From positions 1 to 24,325 of the forward strand of contig CAZIDB010000055.1 of assembly GCA_964537965.1 (NCBI GenBank): a stretch of DNA of 24,325 nt, given 5' to 3'. This stretch comes from SURF-24 sp964537965 (GTDB lineage: Bacteria > Bacteroidota > Ignavibacteria > Ignavibacteriales > SURF-24). A program made the translations under genes and the position numbers. Of the stretch, positions 16,010 through 23,856 are shown piece after piece. The notes under the pieces were generated by a model, which ran no database searches, was not told where the DNA came from, and was given only the letters and a program-made list of their open reading frames with translations. Every line of letters starts with the position of its first letter. Positions within the stretch are counted from its first letter, which is position 1.

Positions 16010-16062
16010 ATTCATACTTGTAAAATAATTATTGACAACTCACAGCTTAAGTCGAGGTTAAA

Positions 16063-18294
16063 ATGAACATAAGGCTAAACAGTATTCTTTCGCTTCTTCT
16101 TTTATTAATGCTTCTGTCTCTTCAATCTTTTGCACAGCAAAAATCCTTTGAAGCCAAAATTGACTCAATAATTTCTTTAATGACTTTGGAAGAAAAAGCT
16201 GGGCAGTTAAACCAGCTTTCAAGCGGGCTTGGTATGGGTCCTGTAATTGGCCAGGATGATCTCGCCGCTCAGAAAAAATTAGTAAAGGAAGGGAAGGTAG
16301 GGTCTTTATTTAATGCTGTGGGTGCGGATCTTACAAGAGAACTCCAAAAAGTTGCTGTGGAAGAATCACGCTTAAAAATACCTTTGATTTTCGGGCTAGA
16401 TATAATTCATGGTTTCAGAACTACATTTCCAATTCCACTTGCAGAAGCAAGTTCATGGGACCTGAAGGCGGTTGAGTTATCAGCAAAGATAGCTGCTAAG
16501 GAAGCATCTGCATCCGGTTTGCACTGGACGTTTGCACCAATGGTTGATATTGCCCGCGACCCGCGCTGGGGAAGAATTGCTGAAGGCTCCGGTGAAGATA
16601 CATATCTTGGCTCTTTAATGGCAGCTGCAAGAGTGAGAGGGTTCCAGGGAAATTTTAAAGACAAAGAAAATATTGTGGCCTGTACAAAACATTATGCCGC
16701 ATACGGTGCCGCAGAAGGCGGAAGAGATTACAACACCGTTGATATGTCCGAAAGAGTTTTAAGAGAAATTTATCTGCCTCCGTATAAAGCAACAGTTGAT
16801 GCCGGTGTAAAAACTTTTATGTGCAGCTTTAACGAAATTGACGGAACACCTTCTTCTGCTAACAGGTGGTTGCTTACAGATCTGCTAAGGAATGAATGGA
16901 AATTTAACGGTATGGTCGTAAGTGATTGGAATTCTGTCGGTGAACTTATACCCCATGGAGTTGCTTCAGATTTAAGTGAAGCCGCTGTACTTGGTTTGAA
17001 TGCAGGTGTTGACATGGATATGGAATCCCGCTCGTACCTTGGAAACGTTGTTAAACTTGTTAATGAAGGAAAGTTATCACTTGCGGTTGTTGATGAAGCT
17101 GTTAGAAGAATATTGAAAATAAAATTCGAATATGGTTTGTTTGATGATCCTTACAGAAACTGTGACAAGAACCGCGAAAATACAGATGTCCTTTCGAAGG
17201 AAAATAAAGATGCTGCGCTTGATGTTGCCCGTAAATCTATTGTCCTTCTGAAAAATGAAAATCATCTTTTACCATTGAAAAAAGATCTGAAGAAAATTGC
17301 TTTGATTGGTCCTTTGGCAAATAATTATAATGATATGCTTGGCTCGTGGAGCTGTATGGGTGATTCATCTAATGTTATTCCTTTAATAAACGGAATTAAA
17401 AATAAAGTAAGCGCATCAACAGAAATTATTTATGCAAAGGGCTGCGAGATAAAAGGAAATGACAAAGAAGGCTTTAAAGAAGCCATTGATGTAGCAAACA
17501 AAGCTGATGTTGTTATTCTTGCTCTTGGTGAAAGAGGCTGGATGAGCGGTGAAGCTGAAAGCAGGTCATCTCTGGATTTACCGGGTGTGCAGGAAGATCT
17601 TGCAAAAGAAATTTTTAAAACAGGCAAACCTGTAGTTGTTGTATTGATGAATGGAAGACCTTTATCAATTAGCTGGATTGCAGAAAATATTCCTGCAGTA
17701 GTCGAAGGTTGGTTTCTTGGAGTTCAGGCAGGTAATGCTTTAGCTGATGTACTATTCGGTGATTATAATCCTGGTGGAAAATTACCGGCAACATTTCCAA
17801 GAACAGTCGGACAGGTTCCTATTCATTATAATCATAAGAATACAGGCAGACCGGCAAACAATCTTGTTAAATGGAATTCCAAATACAATGATTTACCTCT
17901 TGGTCCGTTATATCCTTTTGGTTATGGATTAAGTTATACAACTTTTGAATATAGCAAACCTGTTTTAAGTTCAAGTAAAATAAAAGAAGATGAAAAATTA
18001 AAAGTAACTGTAGAAGTTAAGAACACAGGCAATTATGACGGAGAAGAAGTCGTTCAGTTATATATCCGTGATCTGGTTGCTTCTGTAACAAGACCCGTGA
18101 AAGAACTTAAAGGATTTCAGAAAGTATTCATCAGAAAAGGTGAATCCAAAACTTTGGAATTTGAGATTGGAAAGAATGAATTATCTTTCTACGATAAGAA
18201 TATGAAATGGACAGTTGAACCGGGAAAATTCAATGTGTTTATCGGTACAAACTCAGAAGACGTTCAGGAAGCTGGTTTTGAAGTTGTAGAATAA
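16063..18294 (+). CDS. bglX: Periplasmic beta-glucosidase BglX-like (GH3 with FnIII domain)
   Basis: A 743-residue enzyme that follows E. coli BglX along its length. Signal peptide 1-24 (ends SFAQ), TIM barrel about 30-365, alpha/beta sandwich about 385-600, and C-terminal fibronectin-III-like domain about 650-743 (VVQLYIRDLVASVTRPVKEL). The nucleophile is Asp288 in VVSDWNS; the acid/base is expected in GEAESRSSLDLP. Other signature segments are DPRWGRIAEGSGEDTY and TKHYAAYGAAEGGRDYNTVD. It would hydrolyse beta-linked gluco-oligosaccharides from the non-reducing end. GAGG lies 5 nt before the ATG. It heads a tight cluster: the next gene starts 14 bp after its stop. It is distinct from the 609-aa GH3 upstream, so the locus holds two GH3 subtypes with and without FnIII. 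Confidence 0.95.
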   Translation: MNIRLNSILSLLLLLMLLSLQSFAQQKSFEAKIDSIISLMTLEEKAGQLNQLSSGLGMGPVIGQDDLAAQKKLVKEGKVGSLFNAVGADLTRELQKVAVEESRLKIPLIFGLDIIHGFRTTFPIPLAEASSWDLKAVELSAKIAAKEASASGLHWTFAPMVDIARDPRWGRIAEGSGEDTYLGSLMAAARVRGFQGNFKDKENIVACTKHYAAYGAAEGGRDYNTVDMSERVLREIYLPPYKATVDAGVKTFMCSFNEIDGTPSSANRWLLTDLLRNEWKFNGMVVSDWNSVGELIPHGVASDLSEAAVLGLNAGVDMDMESRSYLGNVVKLVNEGKLSLAVVDEAVRRILKIKFEYGLFDDPYRNCDKNRENTDVLSKENKDAALDVARKSIVLLKNENHLLPLKKDLKKIALIGPLANNYNDMLGSWSCMGDSSNVIPLINGIKNKVSASTEIIYAKGCEIKGNDKEGFKEAIDVANKADVVILALGERGWMSGEAESRSSLDLPGVQEDLAKEIFKTGKPVVVVLMNGRPLSISWIAENIPAVVEGWFLGVQAGNALADVLFGDYNPGGKLPATFPRTVGQVPIHYNHKNTGRPANNLVKWNSKYNDLPLGPLYPFGYGLSYTTFEYSKPVLSSSKIKEDEKLKVTVEVKNTGNYDGEEVVQLYIRDLVASVTRPVKELKGFQKVFIRKGESKTLEFEIGKNELSFYDKNMKWTVEPGKFNVFIGTNSEDVQEAGFEVVE

Positions 18295-18308
18295 GCAAGA
18301 GAATTTTA

Positions 18309-19661
18309 ATGAAGCTGAAGCTTTACATTAGTCTGACGTTAATTGTGTTATTAGTGTTAAGTTATGATTGTAGTAATTCATCGGAGAATGAATATTCTTA
18401 TCCGACAGTAATTTCCGGCATTGTAAGAAATGCCGGCGGGCAGTTGTTATCTTACACTAAAATATCACTTACTACAGATCCTGATTTTCAATCTGTCTGG
18501 ACAGATGCAAATGGTGCATTCAGACTTGAGGATGTTCCTTCCGGAAAACATAAACTGAAAGCCGAGCACGTCGGATATAATGATTACTTGGCAGATGTTC
18601 CTTCCGCAATTAATGGGACATCTGTAATCAATCCTGTTCTTACAACTAAATCTTATAATATTCCGGGAGTAAAGCCGCTAAGCAAAGGACCGGTTCGCAT
18701 CAATAATAAAATACTGGAAACTGATTTTGACGGTGATGGAATTTATACACCATTTAAAGTAAAAGGAGTTGCTTTTTCTCCAACACCTATTAATAATAAA
18801 CCTTACTTAAATGGTATTGATGACAGGAGCATTCAACTGCTTAAGGAAATGAATGCAAATACAATAAGAACTTACAGTGGGACCGGGAAATATTTTTTAC
18901 AGAATGCGGCACCAAATGGTATTCGTGTAATAGTCAGTTTCTGGGTTGATACAAATTATGATTTATCCAGTGCGGATATACGTCAGAAAGTTAAAGAAGA
19001 ATTCTCAAGAATGGTGCTTGATCTTAAAGATTATTCAGCGGTGCTGATGTGGAATTTAGGAAACGAGCAGAATTATCAGAATGGAAACAATTCAAACTGG
19101 TATTCGCTTGCACAGGAACTTGCAGTTGAAGCGTTCAAAGTTGAAGGAGAAAAATATCACCCTGTTTGTATTAATAACGGGAATATATACAACATCGGTG
19201 AAGCATCTTTAAATGCTGATGATAATTCTCTTACTTATGTTGACCTTTGGGCAACCAATATTTATGAGTATAACATTGCTACAAAGCTTAACGAATATAA
19301 AAACAAATCCGGCAAACCGATTGTTGTTACTGAATATGGAATTGATGCGCTGGACAACCGGACTAAACTTGAGTACGAAAATATGCAGGCTGCATTTGAT
19401 AGTGTCAACTGGGAACAAATCAAATCCTCTGGTGATTTTTGTGTTGGCGCAACAGTATTTGAGTTTACAGACGAATGGTGGAAGGGTGGCACACCCGCAG
19501 TTCATGATTACGGTGGTTACCAAACAGGCGCTCACCCGGACGGATATTCAAATGAAGAATGGTGGGGAATAATTGCTACTTCTCCGGATTCAGATGGAGA
19601 TGGACTGGATGAATGGCGTCCAAGAAAAGTTTATTATATGTTTCAAAGAAACTGGAAGTAA
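18309..19661 (+). CDS. Lipoprotein glycosidase, clan-A-like, with CarboxypepD regulatory-like domain
   Basis: A 450-residue protein. The N-terminus is a signal with Cys21 (LSYDC, a relaxed lipobox) followed by SNSSENE, so it is probably an outer-membrane lipoprotein. Residues about 34-110 form a carboxypeptidase-regulatory-like beta-sandwich (VISGIVRN...TDANGAFRLEDVPSG). Residues about 130-450 look like a retaining TIM barrel: LKEMNANTIRTYS, acid/base Glu253 in MWNLGNEQN, and nucleophile Glu342 in IVVTEYGID. That pattern is shared by GH2, GH5, GH17, GH72 and GH158; I cannot assign the family, though the GNE/TEYG pair and the GH16 and GH3 neighbours suggest beta-1,3-glucan as substrate. A DSDGDGLDEW stretch near 427-436 may bind Ca2+. 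It lies 14 bp after bglX and 3 bp before the GH16. Confidence 0.85.
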   Translation: MKLKLYISLTLIVLLVLSYDCSNSSENEYSYPTVISGIVRNAGGQLLSYTKISLTTDPDFQSVWTDANGAFRLEDVPSGKHKLKAEHVGYNDYLADVPSAINGTSVINPVLTTKSYNIPGVKPLSKGPVRINNKILETDFDGDGIYTPFKVKGVAFSPTPINNKPYLNGIDDRSIQLLKEMNANTIRTYSGTGKYFLQNAAPNGIRVIVSFWVDTNYDLSSADIRQKVKEEFSRMVLDLKDYSAVLMWNLGNEQNYQNGNNSNWYSLAQELAVEAFKVEGEKYHPVCINNGNIYNIGEASLNADDNSLTYVDLWATNIYEYNIATKLNEYKNKSGKPIVVTEYGIDALDNRTKLEYENMQAAFDSVNWEQIKSSGDFCVGATVFEFTDEWWKGGTPAVHDYGGYQTGAHPDGYSNEEWWGIIATSPDSDGDGLDEWRPRKVYYMFQRNWK

Positions 19662-19664
19662 AAT

Positions 19665-20504
19665 ATGATTATTAAAAAAACTTTTTCGCTTATGTTACTT
19701 ATTTTCTTTTTGTCATCGCTTTTTATATTTGCAAACCTTAACTGTAAAAAAGACGATTCCAATCCCGTGGAAACAAAAGATCCGACGGATACAATTCCCG
19801 CACCCGCCGGATGGAAACTTGTGTGGAATGATGAATTTTACGGAACATCAATAGATAAAACCAAGTGGGAGCATGAAGTTAATGGCGATGGCGGCGGTAA
19901 CAATGAACTTCAATATTATACTGATAGTGAAGAAAACTCATATGTACAAAACGGATTGCTTGTTATTCAGGCGAAGAAGGAAAATTATCAGGGTAAAGAA
20001 TACACCTCTGCCAGGATGAGAACAAAATATAAAGGTGACTGGAAGTACGGTCGGTTTGAAATAAAAGCAAGATTGCCATACGGACAGGGTTTATGGCCCG
20101 CAATATGGCTGCTTCCAACAGATTGGGAATATGGCGGCTGGCCTGAAAGCGGTGAAATTGATATTATGGAATTACTTGGTCATCAGACAGATAAAGTATA
20201 CGGTACTATTCATTGGGGTACGGTGCAGAATCATAAAAGCAGCGGTGGTAATTATACGCTTAAGACCGGTACATTTGCTGGCTTGTATCATGTGTTTGCA
20301 TTAGAATGGGATTCAACAGGTTTCAAATGGTTTGTAGATGATGTACCGTATTATACTGCCAAACAAGGTGCCCCGTTCGATAAAAGATTTCATATGATAT
20401 TGAATGTTGCTGTTGGCGGTAACTGGCCCGGTAGTCCTGATGAAAGTACATCATTTCCGCAGAAGATGTACATTGATTATGTAAGAGTATTTCAAAAGAA
20501 ATAG
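19665..20504 (+). CDS. GH16 endo-beta-1,3(-1,4)-glucanase lipoprotein (laminarinase-like)
   Basis: A 279-residue protein with a signal segment and Cys27 followed by KKDDSNP, suggesting a lipoprotein. The whole remainder is one GH16 jelly-roll: WNDEF at 54-58, GRFEIKARLPYGQGLWPAIW (129-148), the catalytic ESGEIDIMELLGH with nucleophile Glu164, Asp166 and acid/base Glu169, then GTIHWG and the closing MYIDYVRVFQK strand. The extra Met in the ExDxxE pattern is the bulged form found in laminarinases and most bacterial GH16 enzymes outside lichenases. It would cut laminarin or mixed-linkage glucan into oligosaccharides for the GH3 enzymes. The gene begins 3 bp after the preceding stop, so translational coupling is likely. 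Confidence 0.94.
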   Translation: MIIKKTFSLMLLIFFLSSLFIFANLNCKKDDSNPVETKDPTDTIPAPAGWKLVWNDEFYGTSIDKTKWEHEVNGDGGGNNELQYYTDSEENSYVQNGLLVIQAKKENYQGKEYTSARMRTKYKGDWKYGRFEIKARLPYGQGLWPAIWLLPTDWEYGGWPESGEIDIMELLGHQTDKVYGTIHWGTVQNHKSSGGNYTLKTGTFAGLYHVFALEWDSTGFKWFVDDVPYYTAKQGAPFDKRFHMILNVAVGGNWPGSPDESTSFPQKMYIDYVRVFQKK

Positions 20505-20564
20505 CTTGTTATCCTTTTAAATAATATTTTCGCTTAAATATTTTAATTACATATGGAAATAGAA

Positions 20565-21311
20565 ATGAAATCAGTATTACTGTTGCTTGGTTTTCTGACT
20601 ATTGCTGTTTTAGTTACCGGTTGTTCGTCCATAAAACAAACGGTAACAACTACACCGGGTCAGCAATCCCAATCATTTTCAAAAGAGTATACAAGAACTG
20701 AAAAACTTGATTATCTCTTTTACATGCCGAAAGAATACGGGCAGGATGACAAGAAACTACCTTTGCTTTTATTCTTGCATGGATCAGGGGAAAGAGGAAG
20801 CGATGTTAATTTAGTAGCCAAACATGGACCTCCCAAATTAATCAGTGAGGGAAAAGAATTTCCTTTTATTGTTGTTTCACCTCAATGCCCCGATGGATTA
20901 TGGTGGACAATGGACTCTCAGCTTGAAATTCTAAATGATATGATTGAGAATATTTGTAATAATTATAATGTAGACAAAGACAGGATTTACATTACCGGGT
21001 TAAGTATGGGTGGCTACGGTACATGGTCAATGCTTGCAAAATATCCTGATAAATTTGCGGCAGCAGTTCCAATATGCGGCGGCGGAGATTCCTTACTTGT
21101 AAATCGTTATTGTAAAATTCCTATCTGGGTTTTTCATGGCGCAAAGGATAATGTTGTTCCTATTGCACAATCCGAAAGTATGGTGAATGCTCTTAAGAAA
21201 TGCGGAAGCAATGTTAAATTTACTGTCTATCCTGAAGCGGGACATAATTCCTGGGAAGAAACATATAATAATCCGGAGTTATTCAAATGGATTCAGGAGC
21301 AGCATAAATAG
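20565..21311 (+). CDS. Alpha/beta-hydrolase esterase lipoprotein
   Basis: A 248-residue protein from the ATG at 20565; an ATG four codons earlier (20553) is possible but GGAA precedes the chosen one and gives a normal signal start MKSVLLLLGF. The lipobox LVTGC puts the lipid Cys at residue 20. The fold is an esterase of the PHB-depolymerase/feruloyl-esterase-like group: oxyanion LFLHGSGERG, nucleophile Ser147 in GLSMGGYG, acid Asp195 in GAKDNVVP, and His227 in EAGHNSW. It could remove ester substituents from a glycan, or act on other esters; the sequence does not decide. It is the fourth gene of the bglX cluster, 60 bp after the GH16, and is followed by a strong terminator. Confidence 0.88.
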   Translation: MKSVLLLLGFLTIAVLVTGCSSIKQTVTTTPGQQSQSFSKEYTRTEKLDYLFYMPKEYGQDDKKLPLLLFLHGSGERGSDVNLVAKHGPPKLISEGKEFPFIVVSPQCPDGLWWTMDSQLEILNDMIENICNNYNVDKDRIYITGLSMGGYGTWSMLAKYPDKFAAAVPICGGGDSLLVNRYCKIPIWVFHGAKDNVVPIAQSESMVNALKKCGSNVKFTVYPEAGHNSWEETYNNPELFKWIQEQHK

Positions 21312-21332
21312 GAAATTTTTCATTCGCAATTT

Positions 21333-21391
21333 AAAATGTATAATGCTAATGTTGTAAATAGATTTACGGCATGTATTATACATTTTTTTTT
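21333..21391 (+). terminator. Intrinsic terminator abutting the start of the next gene
   Basis: AAAATGTATAAT (21333-21344) pairs perfectly over 12 bp with ATTATACATTTT (21375-21386); inside the loop GTAAAT (21354-21359) and ATTTAC (21362-21367) form a second stem. Nine Ts follow (21383-21391). The element ends where the ribosome site of the following gene (GAGGA at 21392) begins. Confidence 0.75.
21352..21379 (+). promoter_or_regulatory. Candidate sigma70-type promoter within the terminator
   Basis: TTGTAA (21352-21357) and TATTAT (21374-21379) are separated by 16 bp and lie inside the terminator hairpin. Transcription would start near 21386, in the T-run, giving a leader of about 15 nt for the following gene. 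This lineage often uses a different housekeeping promoter form, so the call is tentative. Confidence 0.35.
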
Positions 21392-21400
21392 GAGGAAGCC

Positions 21401-23278
21401 ATGAATTCATTCAAAGGAATTAATCTTTCGCTTATAATATATCTTTTACTAACTACAATACTTCTTTCTCAACAACCGAATGATTCCAAACGTCCCTGGA
21501 AAGGCAGCGCTGTTTTAGGTAACGGTTCAATATGTGCAGTATATTCTGACGACCAGAGAGTCTCTCCATCATTCAAAGGTATTCAACATTTTTATGTTGA
21601 TGACTACACTGCAGATTATGTTGCATCAACATGGTTTGATGTAGTTGACTTACGGGGCAATGCTCTTAAATCGAAGCGTGATACAATTGGAATGGATAAT
21701 TTCTTTACAACATTTAATCGGTCGGAATTAATCGATGGCTCGACAAAAGAAGTTAAATGCTTCGCACATCCTTCAAATGCAATAGTATTGTCACTTGACA
21801 TAAAAGACGCCCGGGTGCCATCACAGAAGGAATGCAAAATTATTTTAAGAAAAAATATTGTAACGGACAGGACAATTACCTTAATGTCGCTAAAAGCCGA
21901 AGAAGATTTTGTGGTTGCTACCTGGTCAAATGGAATGAACTTAATATTTTGTAATAAAGAAAAGGAACAGGAAGTAAGGGCCAAAGATTCGATAGTTTAT
22001 ATTGGTTGTAAGGGCAAAGATGAAATTGTTATTACTGCCGGTAAAAATCTTAAGGATTTAAAAACTGCGCTAAAAGTGTTGCGGCTTGAAAAAAGCTTAT
22101 TCTCAACTGCTTTTCAACATTGGAATAAATGGATTGGAATCGGAAAAATTCCCAGGCTCGATTCAAGGTTAAGTGATAACTCAAAATATTCCGAGTTTTA
22201 TAAGAGAAATTTATATTCTGTAAAAGCTGCAAACCTTAACGGTATGATTCCTGCCGATATAACCGGGCAGTTTTTAACTAACAACATGCCGCAGCTTTAT
22301 CCCCGTGATGCAATGATGTGTGCCCGCGTGTTTTTATTAACAGGACATTCAGATGAAGCTAAACAAATTATAAATTTCTGGCTGAAGAAAGAGATACCTA
22401 AAAAATCAATCGGTGAATTTTATGCACGTTATGATGCTAATGGTTTAGCAGTTGATGCCGGTGCGGGTGCCAGATATGATGAACCGGAATGGGATGCAAA
22501 CGGTTACTATATATGGCTTGTTAATGAATACAACAAGCTGAAGAATGAAATGCTTGCAGGTAAGGATTTCATCTTTGAGCTTGCAGATTTTCTTGTTTCT
22601 AAAATTGATGAGAATGAATTGCTTTATGAAGGCGGCATAGTTGAATGGACCGGCTACCTTCCAACCACAAATATGATTTGCTCTGCTGCACTTCAAACAG
22701 CTTCTAAACTTGCACTAAAATATAAAGATGAATTCAGGGCGGAAAAATATGATGATGCCGCAGAAAAAATTTCATCTGCTTTGGAGTATACTTTTGATGA
22801 AAACAGGGAAATGTATGCAGCCGTAAGGTTCACAGGAATTAAAGCTGATGACAACAGAAGCATTGCTGAAAAGAAAGGGATTAAACTTTACTTGTGGGAT
22901 ACTACCATTCCGTTTGGCGTTTTATACGGCTTCGGGGATAATGAAGAAATTCAAAAAACGATAGATGTTTTTCTTAAGAAAAATATTATTCAGGGTGGCG
23001 GGTTGCAATACTTTGAAGCCAAAGACAATGCCTGGCTTTCTGCTTACGGCAGTGATGCATTCTTCTTTCCGACAGCCGCGCTTGCAGAATATTTGTGTTT
23101 AACAGGAAAACATACTCTTGCAGAAAAACATATTAAATGGATGATTGATAATTCTAATACTTACGGTTTAATGCCGGAAAGAATTTTTAACAATGAATCT
23201 GATTGCAGTCCTGCCTCTCCGTTAAGCTGGTGCAGCGGAGAATTTGCATTGGCAGTTTTGAAGTGGAGTGAAAAGTAA
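21401..23278 (+). CDS. Secreted (alpha/alpha)6-barrel glycosidase, GH15-like
   Basis: A 625-residue protein from the ATG at 21401, chosen over 21371 because GAGGA lies 5 nt before it and a signal peptide (MNSFKGINLSLIIYLLLTTI) starts there; the upstream ATG falls inside the terminator hairpin. Residues about 30-270 are a beta-rich N-terminal domain (WKGSAVLGNGSICAVYSDD). From about 285 an alpha-helical toroid follows, with LYPRDAMMCARVFLLTGH near 305-322, FYARYDANGLAVDAGAGARYD, EGGIVEWTGYLPTTN and a C-terminal WCSGEFALAVLKWSEK. The PRDA helix and the Glu-containing EGGIVEW motif resemble GH15 glucoamylase-like enzymes, but the family is not certain (GH15, GH65 and unclassified groups are possible). 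It may act on alpha-linked glucose or another glycan. It is separated from the upstream cluster by a terminator. Confidence 0.78.
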   Translation: MNSFKGINLSLIIYLLLTTILLSQQPNDSKRPWKGSAVLGNGSICAVYSDDQRVSPSFKGIQHFYVDDYTADYVASTWFDVVDLRGNALKSKRDTIGMDNFFTTFNRSELIDGSTKEVKCFAHPSNAIVLSLDIKDARVPSQKECKIILRKNIVTDRTITLMSLKAEEDFVVATWSNGMNLIFCNKEKEQEVRAKDSIVYIGCKGKDEIVITAGKNLKDLKTALKVLRLEKSLFSTAFQHWNKWIGIGKIPRLDSRLSDNSKYSEFYKRNLYSVKAANLNGMIPADITGQFLTNNMPQLYPRDAMMCARVFLLTGHSDEAKQIINFWLKKEIPKKSIGEFYARYDANGLAVDAGAGARYDEPEWDANGYYIWLVNEYNKLKNEMLAGKDFIFELADFLVSKIDENELLYEGGIVEWTGYLPTTNMICSAALQTASKLALKYKDEFRAEKYDDAAEKISSALEYTFDENREMYAAVRFTGIKADDNRSIAEKKGIKLYLWDTTIPFGVLYGFGDNEEIQKTIDVFLKKNIIQGGGLQYFEAKDNAWLSAYGSDAFFFPTAALAEYLCLTGKHTLAEKHIKWMIDNSNTYGLMPERIFNNESDCSPASPLSWCSGEFALAVLKWSEK

Positions 23279-23282
23279 AGAA

Positions 23283-23528
23283 TTATTCTTGAAGAAGTTT
23301 TATCAACTCTTCTTTGGATAATTTAGTCCTTAACGATAAATCATTTAGAATGTTATTAAGTGTTCCGATTTTGATGGGATTATGATTTGGTATTGTGATA
23401 TGATGTTCACCATCAATATATCTTTTTGTAAGTCGTAAATGGCTGCCCTTTTGTCTGGTAACTGAATATTCTAGTTTTTGCAGTACTTTAATTAAGTGAT
23501 CGCTTGAAAGATCGCGTGGCATTTTCAT
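23283..23528 (-). CDS. hicA: HicA mRNA-interferase toxin
   Basis: An 81-residue HicA/YcfA protein with the double-stranded-RNA-binding fold. The catalytic His is His30 in RQKGSHLRL, after the LEYSVTRQ strand; HHITIPNHNPIKIGTLNNIL is the family's second half. HicA cleaves mRNA during translation unless held by HicB. Its ATG overlaps the hicB stop (ATGA), so the pair is translationally coupled. Its stop lies 4 bp from that of the convergent GH15-like gene, leaving no room for a terminator between them. A second ATG two codons in is an equally possible start. Confidence 0.93.
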   Translation of the reverse strand: MKMPRDLSSDHLIKVLQKLEYSVTRQKGSHLRLTKRYIDGEHHITIPNHNPIKIGTLNNILNDLSLRTKLSKEELIKLLQE

Positions 23529-23734
23529 GCTGCAATTACTTCTTCTTTAACATAATGTAAACGGATAAGTTTAGGCATTTCACCTGCTTCAAAGTGACAG
23601 GCAACAGCTTCTCTTATATTATTCTTTAACTCTTCAAATGAGTCACTTTCAGTAAATATAGAATGCCCTAATGCTTTAGCTTCGAATCCACCTTCTAAAG
23701 AATCTTCAATAATAAAAATGATTTCGTTGGCCAT
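23525..23734 (-). CDS. hicB: HicB antitoxin, short form
   Basis: A 69-residue HicB/UPF0150 protein: IIFIIEDSLEGGFEAKALGH is the partial RNase-H-like start and SFEELKNNIREAVACHF the following helix. It should bind and neutralise HicA. It lacks the C-terminal helix-turn-helix or ribbon-helix-helix of longer HicB proteins, so autoregulation by DNA binding is doubtful. The order is antitoxin first, toxin second, the reverse of E. coli hicAB. AGAG lies about 8 nt before the ATG. Confidence 0.9.
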   Translation of the reverse strand: MANEIIFIIEDSLEGGFEAKALGHSIFTESDSFEELKNNIREAVACHFEAGEMPKLIRLHYVKEEVIAA

Positions 23735-23749
23735 GATAATTCTCTTTTG

Positions 23750-23788
23750 TCTCCGGATAAAAATATAGCATTATCTCCGAACTATCAA
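23750..23788 (-). promoter_or_regulatory. Candidate hicBA promoter with direct repeats
   Basis: On the minus strand TTGATA (23788-23783) and TATATT (23767-23762) are 15 bp apart. CGGAGA occurs twice (23779-23774 and 23755-23750), 24 bp apart, the first within the spacer and the second before the hicB ribosome site. The spacer is short for a sigma70 promoter, so this is a weak call. Confidence 0.25.
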
Positions 23789-23856
23789 GATGAAGAATTA
23801 CAGCTAAAAACTTTCAGAGCAAATAAACTTGTAGCCGGGCTTAATGAAAATAATCT

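Noticed and set aside
15901..16010. CRISPR-like array suggested by repeated AAGAGTAAG units
   Set aside because: The units are short, irregular and arranged as inverted arms of one hairpin; there are no constant-length spacers or cas genes.
16032..16060. TTGACA at 16032-16037 as -35 box of the bglX promoter
   Set aside because: No -10-like hexamer at the proper distance; the segment 17 bp downstream is the ribosome site.
19209..19572. Open frames of over 100 codons on both strands inside the lipoprotein glycosidase gene
   Set aside because: They lack ribosome sites and family features and lie wholly within a gene having catalytic motifs and tight operon spacing.
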